Positions 24,325-36,308 of a DNA stretch of 64,000 nucleotides are shown piece by piece. Within the stretch, counting starts at the first letter, position 1. Every line of letters begins with the position of its first letter. The translations under genes and the position numbers were made by a program. This DNA comes from Tetrahymena elliotti 4EA (taxonomy: Eukaryota; Ciliophora; Oligohymenophorea; Hymenostomatida; Tetrahymenidae), in NCBI GenBank assembly GCA_000231825.2, contig JH720301.1, forward strand, positions 1,648,398-1,712,397, in the 5' to 3' direction. Below the pieces are notes generated by a model. That model was given only the letters and a program-made list of their open reading frames with translations, made no database searches and was not told the DNA's origin.

Positions 24325-27014
24325 TCAATGTTTATAATTATCTTTTTCTTGAAATTTCTTAAATTTATAGTCTTTTTAAAGAAATGAGTTTTTAAGTTAC
24401 TATTATTGATTTATAAAATAATCTTATCGTTGCTTCATAATAGTTTAATTATTTGAGTAAGTGCTAAAATTGATGAGTATTTATATCATTACTTATGAAG
24501 ACTCGTTGAAAAAATTAATGTATTTTAACAGGATTTAATTAATTTTTTTTAGGTTTTAACTATCTATTGTAGGTATAAAATCTTACAGAGATGAATAATT
24601 TTTTTATTTCAAAAATTATGACTCTGCTTCGTGATAGGAAAGAATAGTTCTGTTTGGAGTTAAATGACTTATTCTATATTTTTACTGAATAATACTAGAT
24701 TTACCTCTTTTATTAAGTATTTTTTGCAAATATTCTTAACCTTTTGTGTCCATCATATACTTTACTTTACCAACTTCCTATTATTATAAGTCTGAAGCAG
24801 TTACTGATTTATTTTTAGAAAATGATTTCATTTCCTTTGTTCTTTGTATTTACAAAACTTTCAATCTTGCCAAAATTAATTTGTCATTCCAACCAAGAGA
24901 TTATTAGTTTTTATTCTTTGAAGTTAATTATAATGTATCTTTTTTATCTTCTTTAAATTCAAAATCTTTTGCATTTCCTTTTGTATGAGCTTTAAAAGAA
25001 ACAGTTATTTCAAATTCATCATCACTACTGCTTATATACTCATCTTCTTCTGTCATTTCTTTTTAATTTTCTGTTTACATCTTTCTCTTTTTGCTTATAT
25101 CAATATTACTCCTATATTCTCTATTGAGAAGCTTGCTGTTAGAGAGCTGAATAATAGCCTAATCTTTTTCTATTTCTCCTACCATCATTTTTTCATGATA
25201 GTAATATGCTTTTTCCAAATCTCCCAAATAGTAATAACACTTTCCTAATTAGTCATAAGCTTTTAGTTCATGGTTTTCATTTTACAATAGCCAACTCAAT
25301 CTAAGAACCCTATAAATATTTAAATATAATTGATTAAATGAAAATGAATAGAATATTACTTTATCTAATAAAGAATAGAAATCTTATGCTTCTATATTTA
25401 ATTATATGCTAATCCTATCAACTCATAGATTTTCATTTTTTCAAACATATACCCATAAATCTAAGCCATATTCTTACCTTTTTTAGCTAAATTAATTACT
25501 TTTATATAATCTCTATACTCATAATATATTTTTATGCTAAATAGAAGGCAAATAACTTGTAAATATCCTGATTTGGTCTGTAAAGCTATATTGTTCACTT
25601 CACTTAGATATGAATCTACTAGACTAACTTCCTTAACATGCTAGAATGTAAGATTTATAAGTCTAGTTATTTCTTTGACTTATGGGAGCATAGAATCTAT
25701 TGATTATAAAAATGCCTTTTCTGCAGTATTAGGATCACTCTTAAAGTTTCTATGAGCTTCATATTCTTAACACAAAACAAACTTATTTCCAGAAATTTAT
25801 TGCTAATTGTAAATTTCTATTTTGAAGTAATTTTCATTTCCTTTTAATAATGAATTTTTTGAATTTTATGATTTTTTATTTCTTTTTGCACTATTTTCTT
25901 AAGAATATTATCTAATTTAACTTATTGGTGATTTCTAAAAATGTTCTGAATCCTTATTTTAGTTATTTTTACTATCTTAATTCTAATAGTCAAGCTAAGG
26001 TTGTTCTTACATAAAAAATGAATTTCGGTTTGGGCTTTTAAAATTAATTTTAGATAAACGACGCCCAAAATTATCTGGAGTATTCTCGTGATTTATTTAT
26101 TTTTTATTTTCTAATAAAGTTCCATTTTAAAAATCTATTGATTTTCTCATATTTCTACTGCTTGAATCATAATCTTCTGCATATCTAAGGCTTGGACTTT
26201 TTATTTTTTGTCTATGAAATTAATTAAGCTAATTAGGTGTATTAGCTATGGGTGTAGAAACAGCAGGGCTAAGTATGTCTCTTTAATTATAATTATCATA
26301 TTTAACATTTAAATTTTAATGAGAATCAAAATTTTCTTTTAAATTATTTATCTAGTTTTTATGAGTATTTCTATCACTTTGCTATATTTTTATTTGCATA
26401 AATTAGGCTTTTTATATAATTGATTTATCAACTGGTGGTCCTTAAGCATTGTAGAACTTTTTTAAATTTTTTAGTCTTTCAGTTATACTCACTTTTTCAG
26501 TTACATTTGTTTTATTCGAATTAGTTAATTACATATCATGGAGCTTTTACTTACTTTATGGCATTTAAAGTCCATTATAAAACTAATAATTAGGAGTTAC
26601 TGACCCACTTAGAAATTTTTTAGGTGAAAACATTTCAGCTTAATTTATTTTTAAAGTATTAGAATTATCTTTCTCACTATGTTAGCTAATAGTTATATCA
26701 TATCTAGAGGAAGGACTGCCAAAGAAGTTATTCATAAATTTAGAAGAATTTCTCCTTTTAAGAACTTTTTACTGAAAGGAAGAGCTAGTATTTATTTTGC
26801 TTTCATCCTAACTTTGCTAAACTTTAAAATATAATTTAGTTTTAAATAATATTTAGAACAAATTAAAAATACTTTCATCAGGAAATTAATAGTTTAGAAA
26901 TGTTAACTACATGTTTTATTTATTATTTGAGGTAGAGAGCTTTGAAGATTCTTTTCCATTTTTAGAAAAGTCCTACTATAAAAACTATTTTTAAGTTGAA
27001 AGAGATGAATTCAT
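24325..27014 (-). CDS. TPR-like protein with long low-complexity N-terminus
   Basis: About 879 residues in two exons, 25360-27014 and 24325-25309, joined across a 50-nt intron in phase. The first half is S/N/K/Q-rich. The middle (about residues 430-640) is helical and resembles tetratricopeptide repeats: KVINLAKKGKNMAQIYGYMF and ELIGLAYNQI before the intron, then AYDQLGKCYYYLGDLEKAYY after it, with the alternating small and aromatic positions of TPR helices. The C-terminal third is basic and charged, ending FQEKDNYKH. TPR arrays usually hold protein partners together; no partner is suggested by neighbours. The chosen ATG at 27012-27014 begins MNSSLSTQK. The frame is open a further 270 nt upstream with plausible composition but no ATG, so the true start could lie in an unseen 5' exon. 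Confidence 0.72.
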
Positions 27015-27911
27015 TTATTAGCCTATATGTTATATGTGAGAAATGTAAGTCTTTTTTAGATTAAATATTTAAGATTCTTTATGGACTTTAATTATGATTG
27101 ATAATTAATAATTTCTTTTATCACCAATTAAATATTTATTATTCTTCAATATTTTATTTGATCCAGTCAATAATTCATTTTGTAAGCATTTTTGGTTTTA
27201 AATTATAAATTAGCTAATTTATTAAGAGAAATGATTGAAATAAAAAGAATTTACATGTTCTAACAAACAAAATACCTTATCTATTCATACTATTTTCTTT
27301 TTAGTTTTACTCTGATAAATTAATTAATGAATTAATAAATTTATGAAATAAAATATAACAACTTATTTCATTATTTATTATTTATTTTAATTTCATTTTA
27401 TTTCAAATAAAGTAATTGAAAAGGTATTTGACACTTTTTAAGAGTTTATTGAATTAATATTTTTTGAATTTTAATTTTAAGTTTCAATCATATGTCAGCT
27501 ATTACTAATTACCAAAGAATATGTATACTTTTCATTTGAGAGTTTATTTGTTCAAATTGCTAAAATATCTTATTTTAATCAATTATTTGAATCTTTTTTC
27601 TTGTTCAGTTTGATGAATAGATTTTTTTTAAAGGATTTTTAGTTAATTATCCTAAACAAAAAAACCTAATTTTAAAAACTAAAAGTTAATTTTGTGAATT
27701 GACTGATTTAAATTTGAATAAAATTAATTAGGGTATTATTTTTTTGCTGAATAAGTTCAATAATTATAATAATGATTTATACAATAGAGTATGGACATAT
27801 TTTTGAATTATTAATTAATTATTTATTTTATATTTTATATATACATTTTTTGTAAATAGGAATTTGATAGTGAAGTGACATTGAGATTTTTTAATCTTTT
27901 TTAAAATATTT
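27015..27911. other. Intergenic
   Basis: The part next to 27015, up to the TGA at 27285-27287, is an open frame continuous with the TPR-like gene and may be coding if a 5' exon exists. The remainder is AT-rich with nothing recognised. Confidence 0.4.
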
Positions 27912-30044
27912 TCAATATAGTAAAGGGTTTAGAGCTTCTTCATATAGTTAAATTTCCTAAAAAAATAAATAAAATAATTTTTTGAAATACGAATCAAAGT
28001 AGAAAATATAATTTTACTGATTTATAATGATCTAAAAAGCAACCTCTCACTTTCTCAGTAAACTGCTATATCTTAGCTGGAAATTTAATAGTTAACAGAA
28101 CTGATAATTCTTAAATTAAGTTCTTTCCTGCATTTTAAAGGCTTAGTTTTGATATTATTATTTACTCAGCATTTTGTTATTCATTTAGATTATTCATATC
28201 TTCTTATTCATTGTTTATTTTGATAATTTGTATATGAGAGTTCTCCATTTATTATAAAATTTAGCCATTTTAATTATCGTATTTGCTATCTTCATTTTAT
28301 GAATGATTGTGATCTATATTATCTTTTCTATTTCTAATATTTTAATTAAAAATGATATTTTAATTTTTATTTGTAAAATTTGTAATATTATTATTACAAC
28401 TGCTGCACTAATTTATTTCTTTCTGACATAAAATTTTCATATGATGTTTCTGCATCATTTAATGAGTCAATGATTTGGTCTAAAAATGATGATAATAGTT
28501 CTATAATATTTATTTCCTAAAATTAAAATAATAAAAAGTCTTTAAAAATACATTTTTTAAAATTCAAAATTACTCTTTGTATTTAATATTTTTTATAGAA
28601 TTCTGACAAGAAATTTTATTAAAAATTAATGTTTTGTTAATCTATTTATGTAATTTCTGTTTCTGCTGCATTTTCACCATTTTTTAAATACTGCTCAAGT
28701 TCCTTTTAATATTATTTAAAGACCATATAAATATGATTTTATCATAAAAACTTACATCATATGGAATTTTTTTAATTTCATTAATTAAAGCAAGGAGGAT
28801 ATTTTTATTATCTTAAATTTATTTTATTAAGCTATTTAAAAAATCTTGTTGATCCTAATATTAATTCAATATTTAATTAAATTTAGCATTCAAGTAAAAT
28901 ATTAAATTTTTACTTAGTCTTCCAAAGACAAATATGGCATTTCCTATTTATAAACAAGACTTTTAAAATTAACAAACATTCCTGAAAGTGTAGTCATATA
29001 CTATTATGCTATATTAATTTATTCTTTTTTATCATCAAATGTTACATTAAACTCTTATGGGCCACTCAAAAATGTTTCAAAAACTTCATTATCTAAAATA
29101 AAATCACATTTGGCAAGCTTCTTTAAATATGTTTCTAGCTTCTTAATAAAAACATTTTTATTAATTTAGGAATTTTTTAATAAAATTATTTTTACTTTTT
29201 GACGATCGATTAAGTAATCTTCTTCATCCTTAATATATTTTATAAAAGGCAAGATGGTTTCTTGAATAGTTGGCAGAGGAAAATAAGGCTAAACATTCCC
29301 AATATATTGCTTAGAGACAAATTAATTAAGATTTTTAAACTCGTTAAATCTACGCTTTACAGTGTGGTTGATTTCTTAGCTAATGTCACTCCAATTTGAA
29401 TTTATGATATATACTACGTACGATGAATATTGATTTTGCACTTTTTGAAAAGAAGAGATATTTATTGTATATACTGTTTTCTTTTTTTAAATGCTAGTTA
29501 AATTTCCTCTATTTAATTTATCTATATGACTCTTTGACATAAAATCTGGCAACATTGAGCAGTTTAAATTATTAGTTTACTAATTTTGAAATCTCAAAAT
29601 CGAAGTATTTAGATTTGATGATTGTAACTAAGATTACTCTAACTGGTTATAGCTTGTTTAATCAAAAACAGAATGCTCTAAACTTTATGTTATCCTTGAG
29701 CTTGGTGGCTCATAATTATTTTTCGTCGGGCGTTCATAAATAAAAGGAGAAAGAAAGGGATTATATTCTTAATCATTTTAAATATTTTATTCAACACCAA
29801 AACTTTCTTTAATATGAAAAAAAGGTGTGTTTATCTCATCAAAATTTTGATTTTATTTTAACTATTATCCTAAATAAGTATCTTGATCTTCATTTTGAGA
29901 TTATTCTTTATTCTCATCAGATTTATTAGAATTCAGATTATCATTTTAATTCTCTTCGCTTTGTGAATCATCTGAAAAGCTTACGTCAGAGAAATTGTTT
30001 TCATCTATTTAAATCCACTAATTTGGATCATTATTTTCATCCAT
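27912..30044 (-). CDS. PX-domain sorting nexin, probably PX-BAR type
   Basis: A 612-residue protein in six exons: 28914-30044, 28756-28854, 28574-28702, 28398-28516, 28018-28333 and 27912-27956. All introns are 53-64 nt and each junction keeps frame. An acidic N-terminus (MDENNDPNQW...) is followed by a PX domain from about residue 185 to 300. It shows VYTINISSFQKV, YVVYIINS, the phosphoinositide-contacting KRRFNEF at about 230, and FPLPT. The C-terminal 230 residues are helical, with SLNDAETSYENFMSERNKL, and end in a stretch like the last BAR helix (LDHYKSEIQLYEEALNPLLY). PX domains bind PI3P on endosomes, and PX-BAR nexins bend and tubulate that membrane during recycling or retromer sorting. 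PX assignment is firm; BAR is inferred from length and helix pattern. Its divergent partner is the RING gene at 30959. Confidence 0.82.
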
Positions 30045-30958
30045 GATTTAAGTTGCTTGCTATTCAATTTTACAAAATTTTTTTGATCTTGCTAATATTT
30101 ATATTTGATAAACCTATCCAAAAATTTTCAATTTCCTGATAAGACTTGGCTTAAGTAAAATCAAATTATATGAATGATTTCAAAACAAAGAAGAAAAGAC
30201 TAGTATCTTGATATTAAATTTTGATATATACATAGCTAGATCATTATTTATTAAAAATTCTAAAATAAAATAGAATAAGCAAGAATAAAATAAATTAAAT
30301 TAAATCATAAATTCTTTCTAGATTAATATTTTATTTTCCTGAATAAAATTTTAATTTAATAATTTTATTCTATTTTAATTAAGTATTAAAAATAAATTTA
30401 TTTTTGATTTTAAATGATAAAAATACAATTACTAATAAATGTGAATCTCACATTTTTTACCCAAATCATAAAGAACTATTTTATTTATTTGCTCTTTTAG
30501 AAGAAAATTTTTCAAGCATTGAAATTAACTTTGTTATTTTGCGTTTTTTTAATTTTGGAATTGGGATGTTTATTGATAGACTCAGATTGTTATTGGTTAT
30601 TTTAACATATTACTTAATTAACTTGAAATTTATTTTTGTATTTAATTGTGTAACAAAAACTTAGAACTGATGAATTGATTTTTACTTTATATTTTAATTT
30701 AGTATTGATGGAAATTAATGAAAACAAACTAGCTAAGACTTTTGTAATCAGAAATTGTATTTAAATTTTTAATCCTGTAGAGGAGTTTTCAGTTTCCAAA
30801 ATTAGTATATAATCAGTGGGCGCATTTTATGGACTTTGTGGGCTCTTATTTTATTTAAGAATGAATTAAAATTTCAAAAAAATAAAAATACAAATAGAAG
30901 TAGAAATAAAAAATTGAATAAAAATAGAGGTTATTGACAAAAATTAATTAAAGGTAAA
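30045..30958. promoter_or_regulatory. Divergent upstream region
   Basis: About 900 bases between the starts of the sorting nexin (minus) and RING gene (plus), so presumably both promoters. An open frame at 30404-30664 is AT-rich and hydrophobic by composition only. No element recognised. Confidence 0.4.
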
Positions 30959-32614
30959 ATGTATTCTACAAATGTTATTGTATACACTCCAGAGGAGATT
31001 TTTATGACTTAGATGAAGTTTACCTATTTTCTAATTCAAGCTTGCTTTGCTGGGAGTGTAGTCCTCTTTGTTTTTAGGCTGATAGTTTTAGGTGTCCTTG
31101 TTCTTTAAGGATTCTTTTTGTTTGTATTGTATGCTAATATTTTAAGAAATGAATACTGTAAAACTCACAAAGTAATCAGGAGTCCAGCTGAATTAACTGT
31201 ATGGAAAATCTCTCATATCTTCATCTTCATTCTCTCTGCATTTATCTTATTTAATATCATTTTTACTATAGTTTACGCCTTTTTGGATTCATCCAGCCAA
31301 GATAATGCTTATTTTGAAAGCTTAATAGATTTGTTTAGCGATAAGAAAATATTAATCTCCATTTTAATTTAGATATTGTGCATCTCCATATAAAGCATTC
31401 TCATCTACTTGTTTATATTCAGAAAATCTTTCTAATTAGCATTTTTGTAGCCAGATGCGATAGTCAATAAAATGGTAATTAGTGATTTAAACAAGATTCC
31501 TGAAGATAGAAATGAGTGCTTAATTTGCTTAGAAGATTTAAGATGCTGTGAAGAAAATTAGAAGGAACATGATTAAATCAATAAATAGCAAGCTTAACCT
31601 TAATGTATATTACAAACATGTTCCCCATAGAACCAAAATACAGAGAGTTGTACATTAAATTAGTAAAGCTTAAAGATTTCACCTACTGTTTACAATCCAT
31701 AGGAATAGGGAGACAACGAAAAAGGATAGAGAGATAATTAAAATAGCGATCCAATAATTTTATAAATAGGAAGCAGTTTAAATAAAATATAAAGTTCTGA
31801 CAATAAGAATAAAGCGACCACATAGTTTTCATAGTTTGAAATCGAAGTGCAAAAAGAAGAAGAATAAGACTCCAAAATTCCTTAATTTAACCTTGAAGTT
31901 CTTAGAAAACAGATAAGTAATAACAAAGATGATTTGAATGTATTTAATAAGTCATTATAGACAATGAATAATGTTAACTACTTTGAAAATGTTTAAAAGA
32001 ACTTTTAATCTTGCAATAGCTTATAAAACATGGATTTTAACATTAAAAAAATTTTAGCATTTAAATCAAGAAAATATTCTTGTAAATATTAATAATTTGA
32101 TTGTGAAAAATCAACTCGCTGGGAATCCTAATACAGACAAGATTCATTAGAAGAGCAATCATCAAATTAAATAGAAAATTAATCATACAATTATAAGCCA
32201 GACATTTTAAAATCAAAAGAGAATTACTAGAAAAATTTAGCTTAAGAGAAAAATATTTAAGAAAAGCTTAATCATTCAAATAATAATTAATAATTTAAAA
32301 ATGAAGTTAATCAGGAAAGTACTAGTAAAGTTAACCAAAACCAATTACCGTAATAGTTAGATATAGAAAGCAAATAACCACTTGATCAATAAAGTAAAGC
32401 GGGGTCTTAAAATATAATTTTTTAACATTTACCAGTTGCCCCTTTAGCAAAATGTGAGGAGTTAACTATTGAAAAATAGGAGTTAAAAATTTAATAACAA
32501 AAAATAGTAGGATTCAAATGTAATCATTATTTCCATTTAAATTGTATGCAAGAGTGGCTAAAAACAAGCAAAAGCTTAAAATGCCCTACATGCAGACAAG
32601 ATATTATGGAATGA
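30959..32614 (+). CDS. Membrane RING-H2 finger protein with a RING split by a long insertion
   Basis: An intronless 551-residue protein, likely an E3 ubiquitin ligase acting at a membrane. Hydrophobic segments lie at about residues 24-62 (probably two spans), 83-108 and 134-157. The first half of the RING follows immediately: ECLICLEDL, with metal ligands C187 and C190. The second half is at the C-terminus, residues 521-547: [15 protein letters not shown] then CPTCRQDI, i.e. C-x-H-x2-H-x2-C ... C-x2-C, the H2 order. Normal spacing between ligands 2 and 3 is tens of residues; here it is 330. The insert is low-complexity (Q, N, K, S) with scattered cysteines, and contains no TGA and no good GT...AG intron. 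The fold could still close with the insert looped out. The protein ends a few residues after the RING, at DIME. Substrates unknown. Confidence 0.85.
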
Positions 32615-33246
32615 AAATACGCAAAACACAACAAACCGTATTTATTTAATAACACAATATCTCATTTATAAACAGTATTCAAAAGCAAAAAGCTTCAAAC
32701 CAACTTAAAAATATTTGGTTTAATAACTCAATATTTACAATTATCTCATTTTATATTACTTTTTCCTGTTGTTATTCATATTTTCTAAAATGTATTCAAC
32801 TTATTAAAACCTCCAATTTCAAGCTTTAATACTATTTTAAAGCCCCGCTTAATTTCCCTTTCAAATTATACCATCATATTATTTAGATATTAAACAATAA
32901 TCTATCGTATTTTTTATCTTAACCACACTCTAAAATAAAATCGCATTTTACCTTTAAATTGATTAATTTGGTTGCGTTTTTAAATTAATACGTCAAAAAT
33001 TTGGAAATTTAAATTAAAATGATAAAAGTGTATATTTCCATCAGTAATTCAAATAAAATTATCCAAGTACTTTTAGAGATTTTTTCTAATCATTTTAAAT
33101 TGTGATAGTTGTTTTAAGTTAAAAAGAATGATTGATTTCTTATGTAATTCTTTAAAAATTAAAAATTTTTATTTCCAATAAAAAAAATAAATTAATAAAA
33201 GAAAATTTATTCAATTTCTTCTAAAAATTCCTTACAATTATTGGTA
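32615..33246. other. Intergenic
   Basis: AT-rich region between the RING gene and the tRNA gene. Nothing recognised. Confidence 0.6.
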
Positions 33247-33320
33247 GCTCGATTAGCTCAGCTGGTTAGAGCATGCGGCTGTTAACCGCAAGGTCGTAGG
33301 TTCGATCCCTACATCGAGCG
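33247..33320 (+). tRNA. tRNA-Asn (anticodon GUU)
   Basis: A full cloverleaf is readable. Acceptor GCTCGAT pairs with ATCGAGC, with discriminator G at 33320. The D arm contains TAGCTCAGCTGG (box A). The anticodon stem TGCGG/CCGCA encloses loop CTGTTAA, so the anticodon is GTT (Asn). The T arm is GTAGG/CCTAC around TTCGATC, and box B (GGTTCGATCCC) lies at 33299-33309. There is no intron and CCA is not encoded. Confidence 0.97.
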
Positions 33321-33321
33321 C

Positions 33322-33326
33322 TTTTT
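33322..33326 (+). terminator. RNA polymerase III terminator
   Basis: A run of five T one base after the tRNA discriminator, the usual Pol III stop signal. Confidence 0.85.
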
Positions 33327-33534
33327 ACTTGTTTTTTATTTTAATTTATGAAATAAATAAGAAGGTTCTTTGAATTTTGTAGTAGTTAGTGTAAATGAAT
33401 GAAAATAGTATTTTTGCAATATTTTTTTACAACAAAACAGAAATAAACAACAAAGAATAAATTACAAAATAATTTATTTATAGTATTTGATTCATAAATT
33501 AATTGAGTAAGTAGTATTATATAGCTAATTTAAA

Positions 33535-35607
33535 TCAAGAAAGAGCTAATGTTGTGTTAATGTCATTTAAAAGCATATCAGCTTCTATTTGCATCCATAA
33601 CTTTTAGGAGTTTTTTTTAAATTAGGGATACTTTAGCTCAAGCTTTTTGAAGTAGCAAATAGCACTGCAAATTTTATTTAAGCGTTAATAGCTTTTGTAT
33701 ATGTTCAAACAAACATGGATATCAAAGTTTTTAATAAAGAGTTATTTTTTAAAGTATTTAAGAGCTAATTTATAGTTTTATGTATTCCAATAAAGAACAC
33801 TCAGCTAGTAAAGAACTTCATAGTCTTAGTTTTATATGGTTAGACATTTTTTGAGAAGATTAATAATAATGTCTGTTTGTTTATTTTAATAGTACTCTAA
33901 ACTCAAATTAAAGTATGAAATGACCGAAAAAGGATTTTTGTGAATTGATTATTAATAGGTTTCTTTTATTTTTTATGTATATTATTTTAAGGTGAGCTTC
34001 TTAGCTGCTTCTAGATTTTAAATTTGTGATAATAAATCTTAAGAGCAAACTTCAACTGATTATAAACTAGAATTACTTTCTTCTCCTTCTTCAGAATTCC
34101 AAAAATTGCAATCATACACTTTGTTTTATCTAGTCATTCTCTTTTTTGATTAATAAAAGCAAGAATTATCTTCATCTAATGTTTCACAAGTACACTTCTC
34201 ACACTTCTCACGGTGATTTTTTTCAATCTCTATTTATACTATCAAATCTTCCTCTTTTAAATTCTAAATATAATCATTCAACGTTTTATTTTCTACTATT
34301 TTACAGAGGGTATTTGAAAGTGCAAGGTATGTGATAGAGTCTACTTCATTAGATTCTTCATATTGTTTGATCAAATTATATGCTTTAAGCACCTCACCTT
34401 CATTCAAATATCTGAAATACTAAATAAATATATCTTAATTCGTAAATCTGCTATTTATAAATATCTAAGAACTCTTAATAGAATTTTTTGGTGAAAAATG
34501 ATTCTTCATAAATGAGCCATTTTCAACAGTAATTTATGATTGTAATTATTTTTCTTCTAGTGAGTTAAGTTAAGGTAATTCAAATATTAGTTAATTATAA
34601 TATTTTAATTGATAATCAGAATATTTATATTAAATTTTGTTTGAAGCATCATCTCTTACTACACAATTTTTATAAAACTCGAGGATTTATTAATTATTCA
34701 ACACTTTTTTTAAACAAAATAATTTTAAAAGTGAATTAATTAATTAAAAAACATACTTTCTTTTTCATAATAAGCTACAAAATTTGGCATCTTTTGTTCA
34801 CAAACCATTTAAAAGAGATAAACAAATTAAATTGGCATACTATTTCCTATAAAAGCTTCTATTTATTCATTAGCTATTTCTTAGTTGATTAGTGTTTCAT
34901 ATAAAAATTTCAAAAAATTCTTTGATTAACTCTTTAGTCTATTGTTAGGAGAAAAGTTTCTTGGATTTAGATGGCCTAGAATAATTTAAAAAAATTGATT
35001 TTATTCAAAAGTGTTTGCATAAACAAACAGGTAATAAATTTTTATAAAGTTTACCTATTTTTCCTTATAAATTATCAACAGAAATCATAAAAGCTTGATC
35101 ATAAGGACCAGGATAAACAATTTTGTTCTTTTATATAATCCTCCATCCTTTCAGCCAATCCAAAATTATCTTAGACAGATCTTATTCGCAAATTATTTTC
35201 ATCTCTAAACACGATTTTAGTGTATTAACTTTGATAAAAAAATATTTAAATTTCAAGTATTCTATAAATTATTTACTTTCTTCTGTATCAATAGCTAAAT
35301 TTATCATTTCATTAACAACTCCTATTCCTTTATGATGAACAAAGTAAGGGTATTAATTCATCACTTAAATGTATCCTGTAAAGTAATGCAACATTTAAAT
35401 CTTAAACTAAAGGAAGGAATAAACTATTAAATAAAGTTAATGATCTCTTTTTCCTTTTGAGGGAGAGATCAGAAATTTCATAACAGTACAATCTGGTTTA
35501 TTTATATCTAACAGGTCTAATATTTTATATGGCACATTTCCTATACTTATATCTTCAAAATTATTTTTAACAAAATCGATGTATTGAGGTATAATAGATT
35601 TCTTCAT
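33535..35607 (-). CDS. TPR-like protein of unknown function
   Basis: A 646-residue protein in three exons, 35055-35607, 34757-34975 and 33535-34703; introns of 79 and 53 nt restore frame. ATG at 35605-35607 starts MKKSIIPQYIDF. The N-terminal 250 residues are mostly folded-looking (aromatic and hydrophobic, little low complexity) but match no family I know. A cysteine cluster near residue 430 reads KCEKCTCETLDEDNSC and might bind metal. The last about 110 residues look like tetratricopeptide helices: VISYFNLSLEYYQN, VLYQLSVLYWNTQNYKLALK, YKSYQRLNKICSAICYFKKL. The protein ends NTTLALS. There is no signal peptide. The TPR reading is by pattern; cellular role unknown. Confidence 0.75.
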
Positions 35608-36308
35608 CTTTATAATGGAGCTTTATTTGCGTTTTTAAAAAAATTTTTCACACTTAATGAGCTATTCCTACTTACTTTTTTTGTAGTTATTATTATCAGA
35701 AAATATTAAAAAAATAGAAATTTTTTCTTAATAGTATTTAAAAAAGCAATCTCTAATATCATTAAAACAACTACTATTATTAACTTATTAATTAACTTTG
35801 CAAATTTTAATATTAAAAATAAAATACAATCAACATCCATATTATAATTTTCCAAGGCATTTTTGATGGATAGAACAAGTGAGTTTGGATAGTATTTAGA
35901 TTAATAGAATATATTCTTTCAATTTTCTTTTTTTTTTTTAAATAATTTGAACAATACAATGAATTAAAAAAATAAATTTAATTTCTCAATATTTTTCTTT
36001 AAAAAATAGGAATAGAAATAGATCAATAAATTTAATAATCATTATATTTTGTTTAAGTTTTTGAATAAATAATTAATGTCTATTTGAATGAAATTAATTT
36101 ATTTTAAAATTTCCAATTCATTTTTGTAATTTAGAAAAGCTAACAATTATTTTCCTATTTTAAAAAAAGCTAGGTATCTTTTGATAGTAATACTTCAAAA
36201 AATATTTATCCCAATTAATTTAAAATATTTAAAAAATTAAATTGAATATATATTTAACATAATATGTTAATATAATAGCTTAAATCATTTTTTAACTATG
36301 TTGTTTTA
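35608..36308. other. Intergenic
   Basis: AT-rich spacer between two minus-strand genes, carrying the promoter side of the TPR-like gene. Nothing specific seen. Confidence 0.5.

Noticed and set aside
24985..25248. Plus-strand 87-codon hydrophobic frame
   Set aside because: Antisense to the TPR-like gene, which has long frames and a consistent splice.
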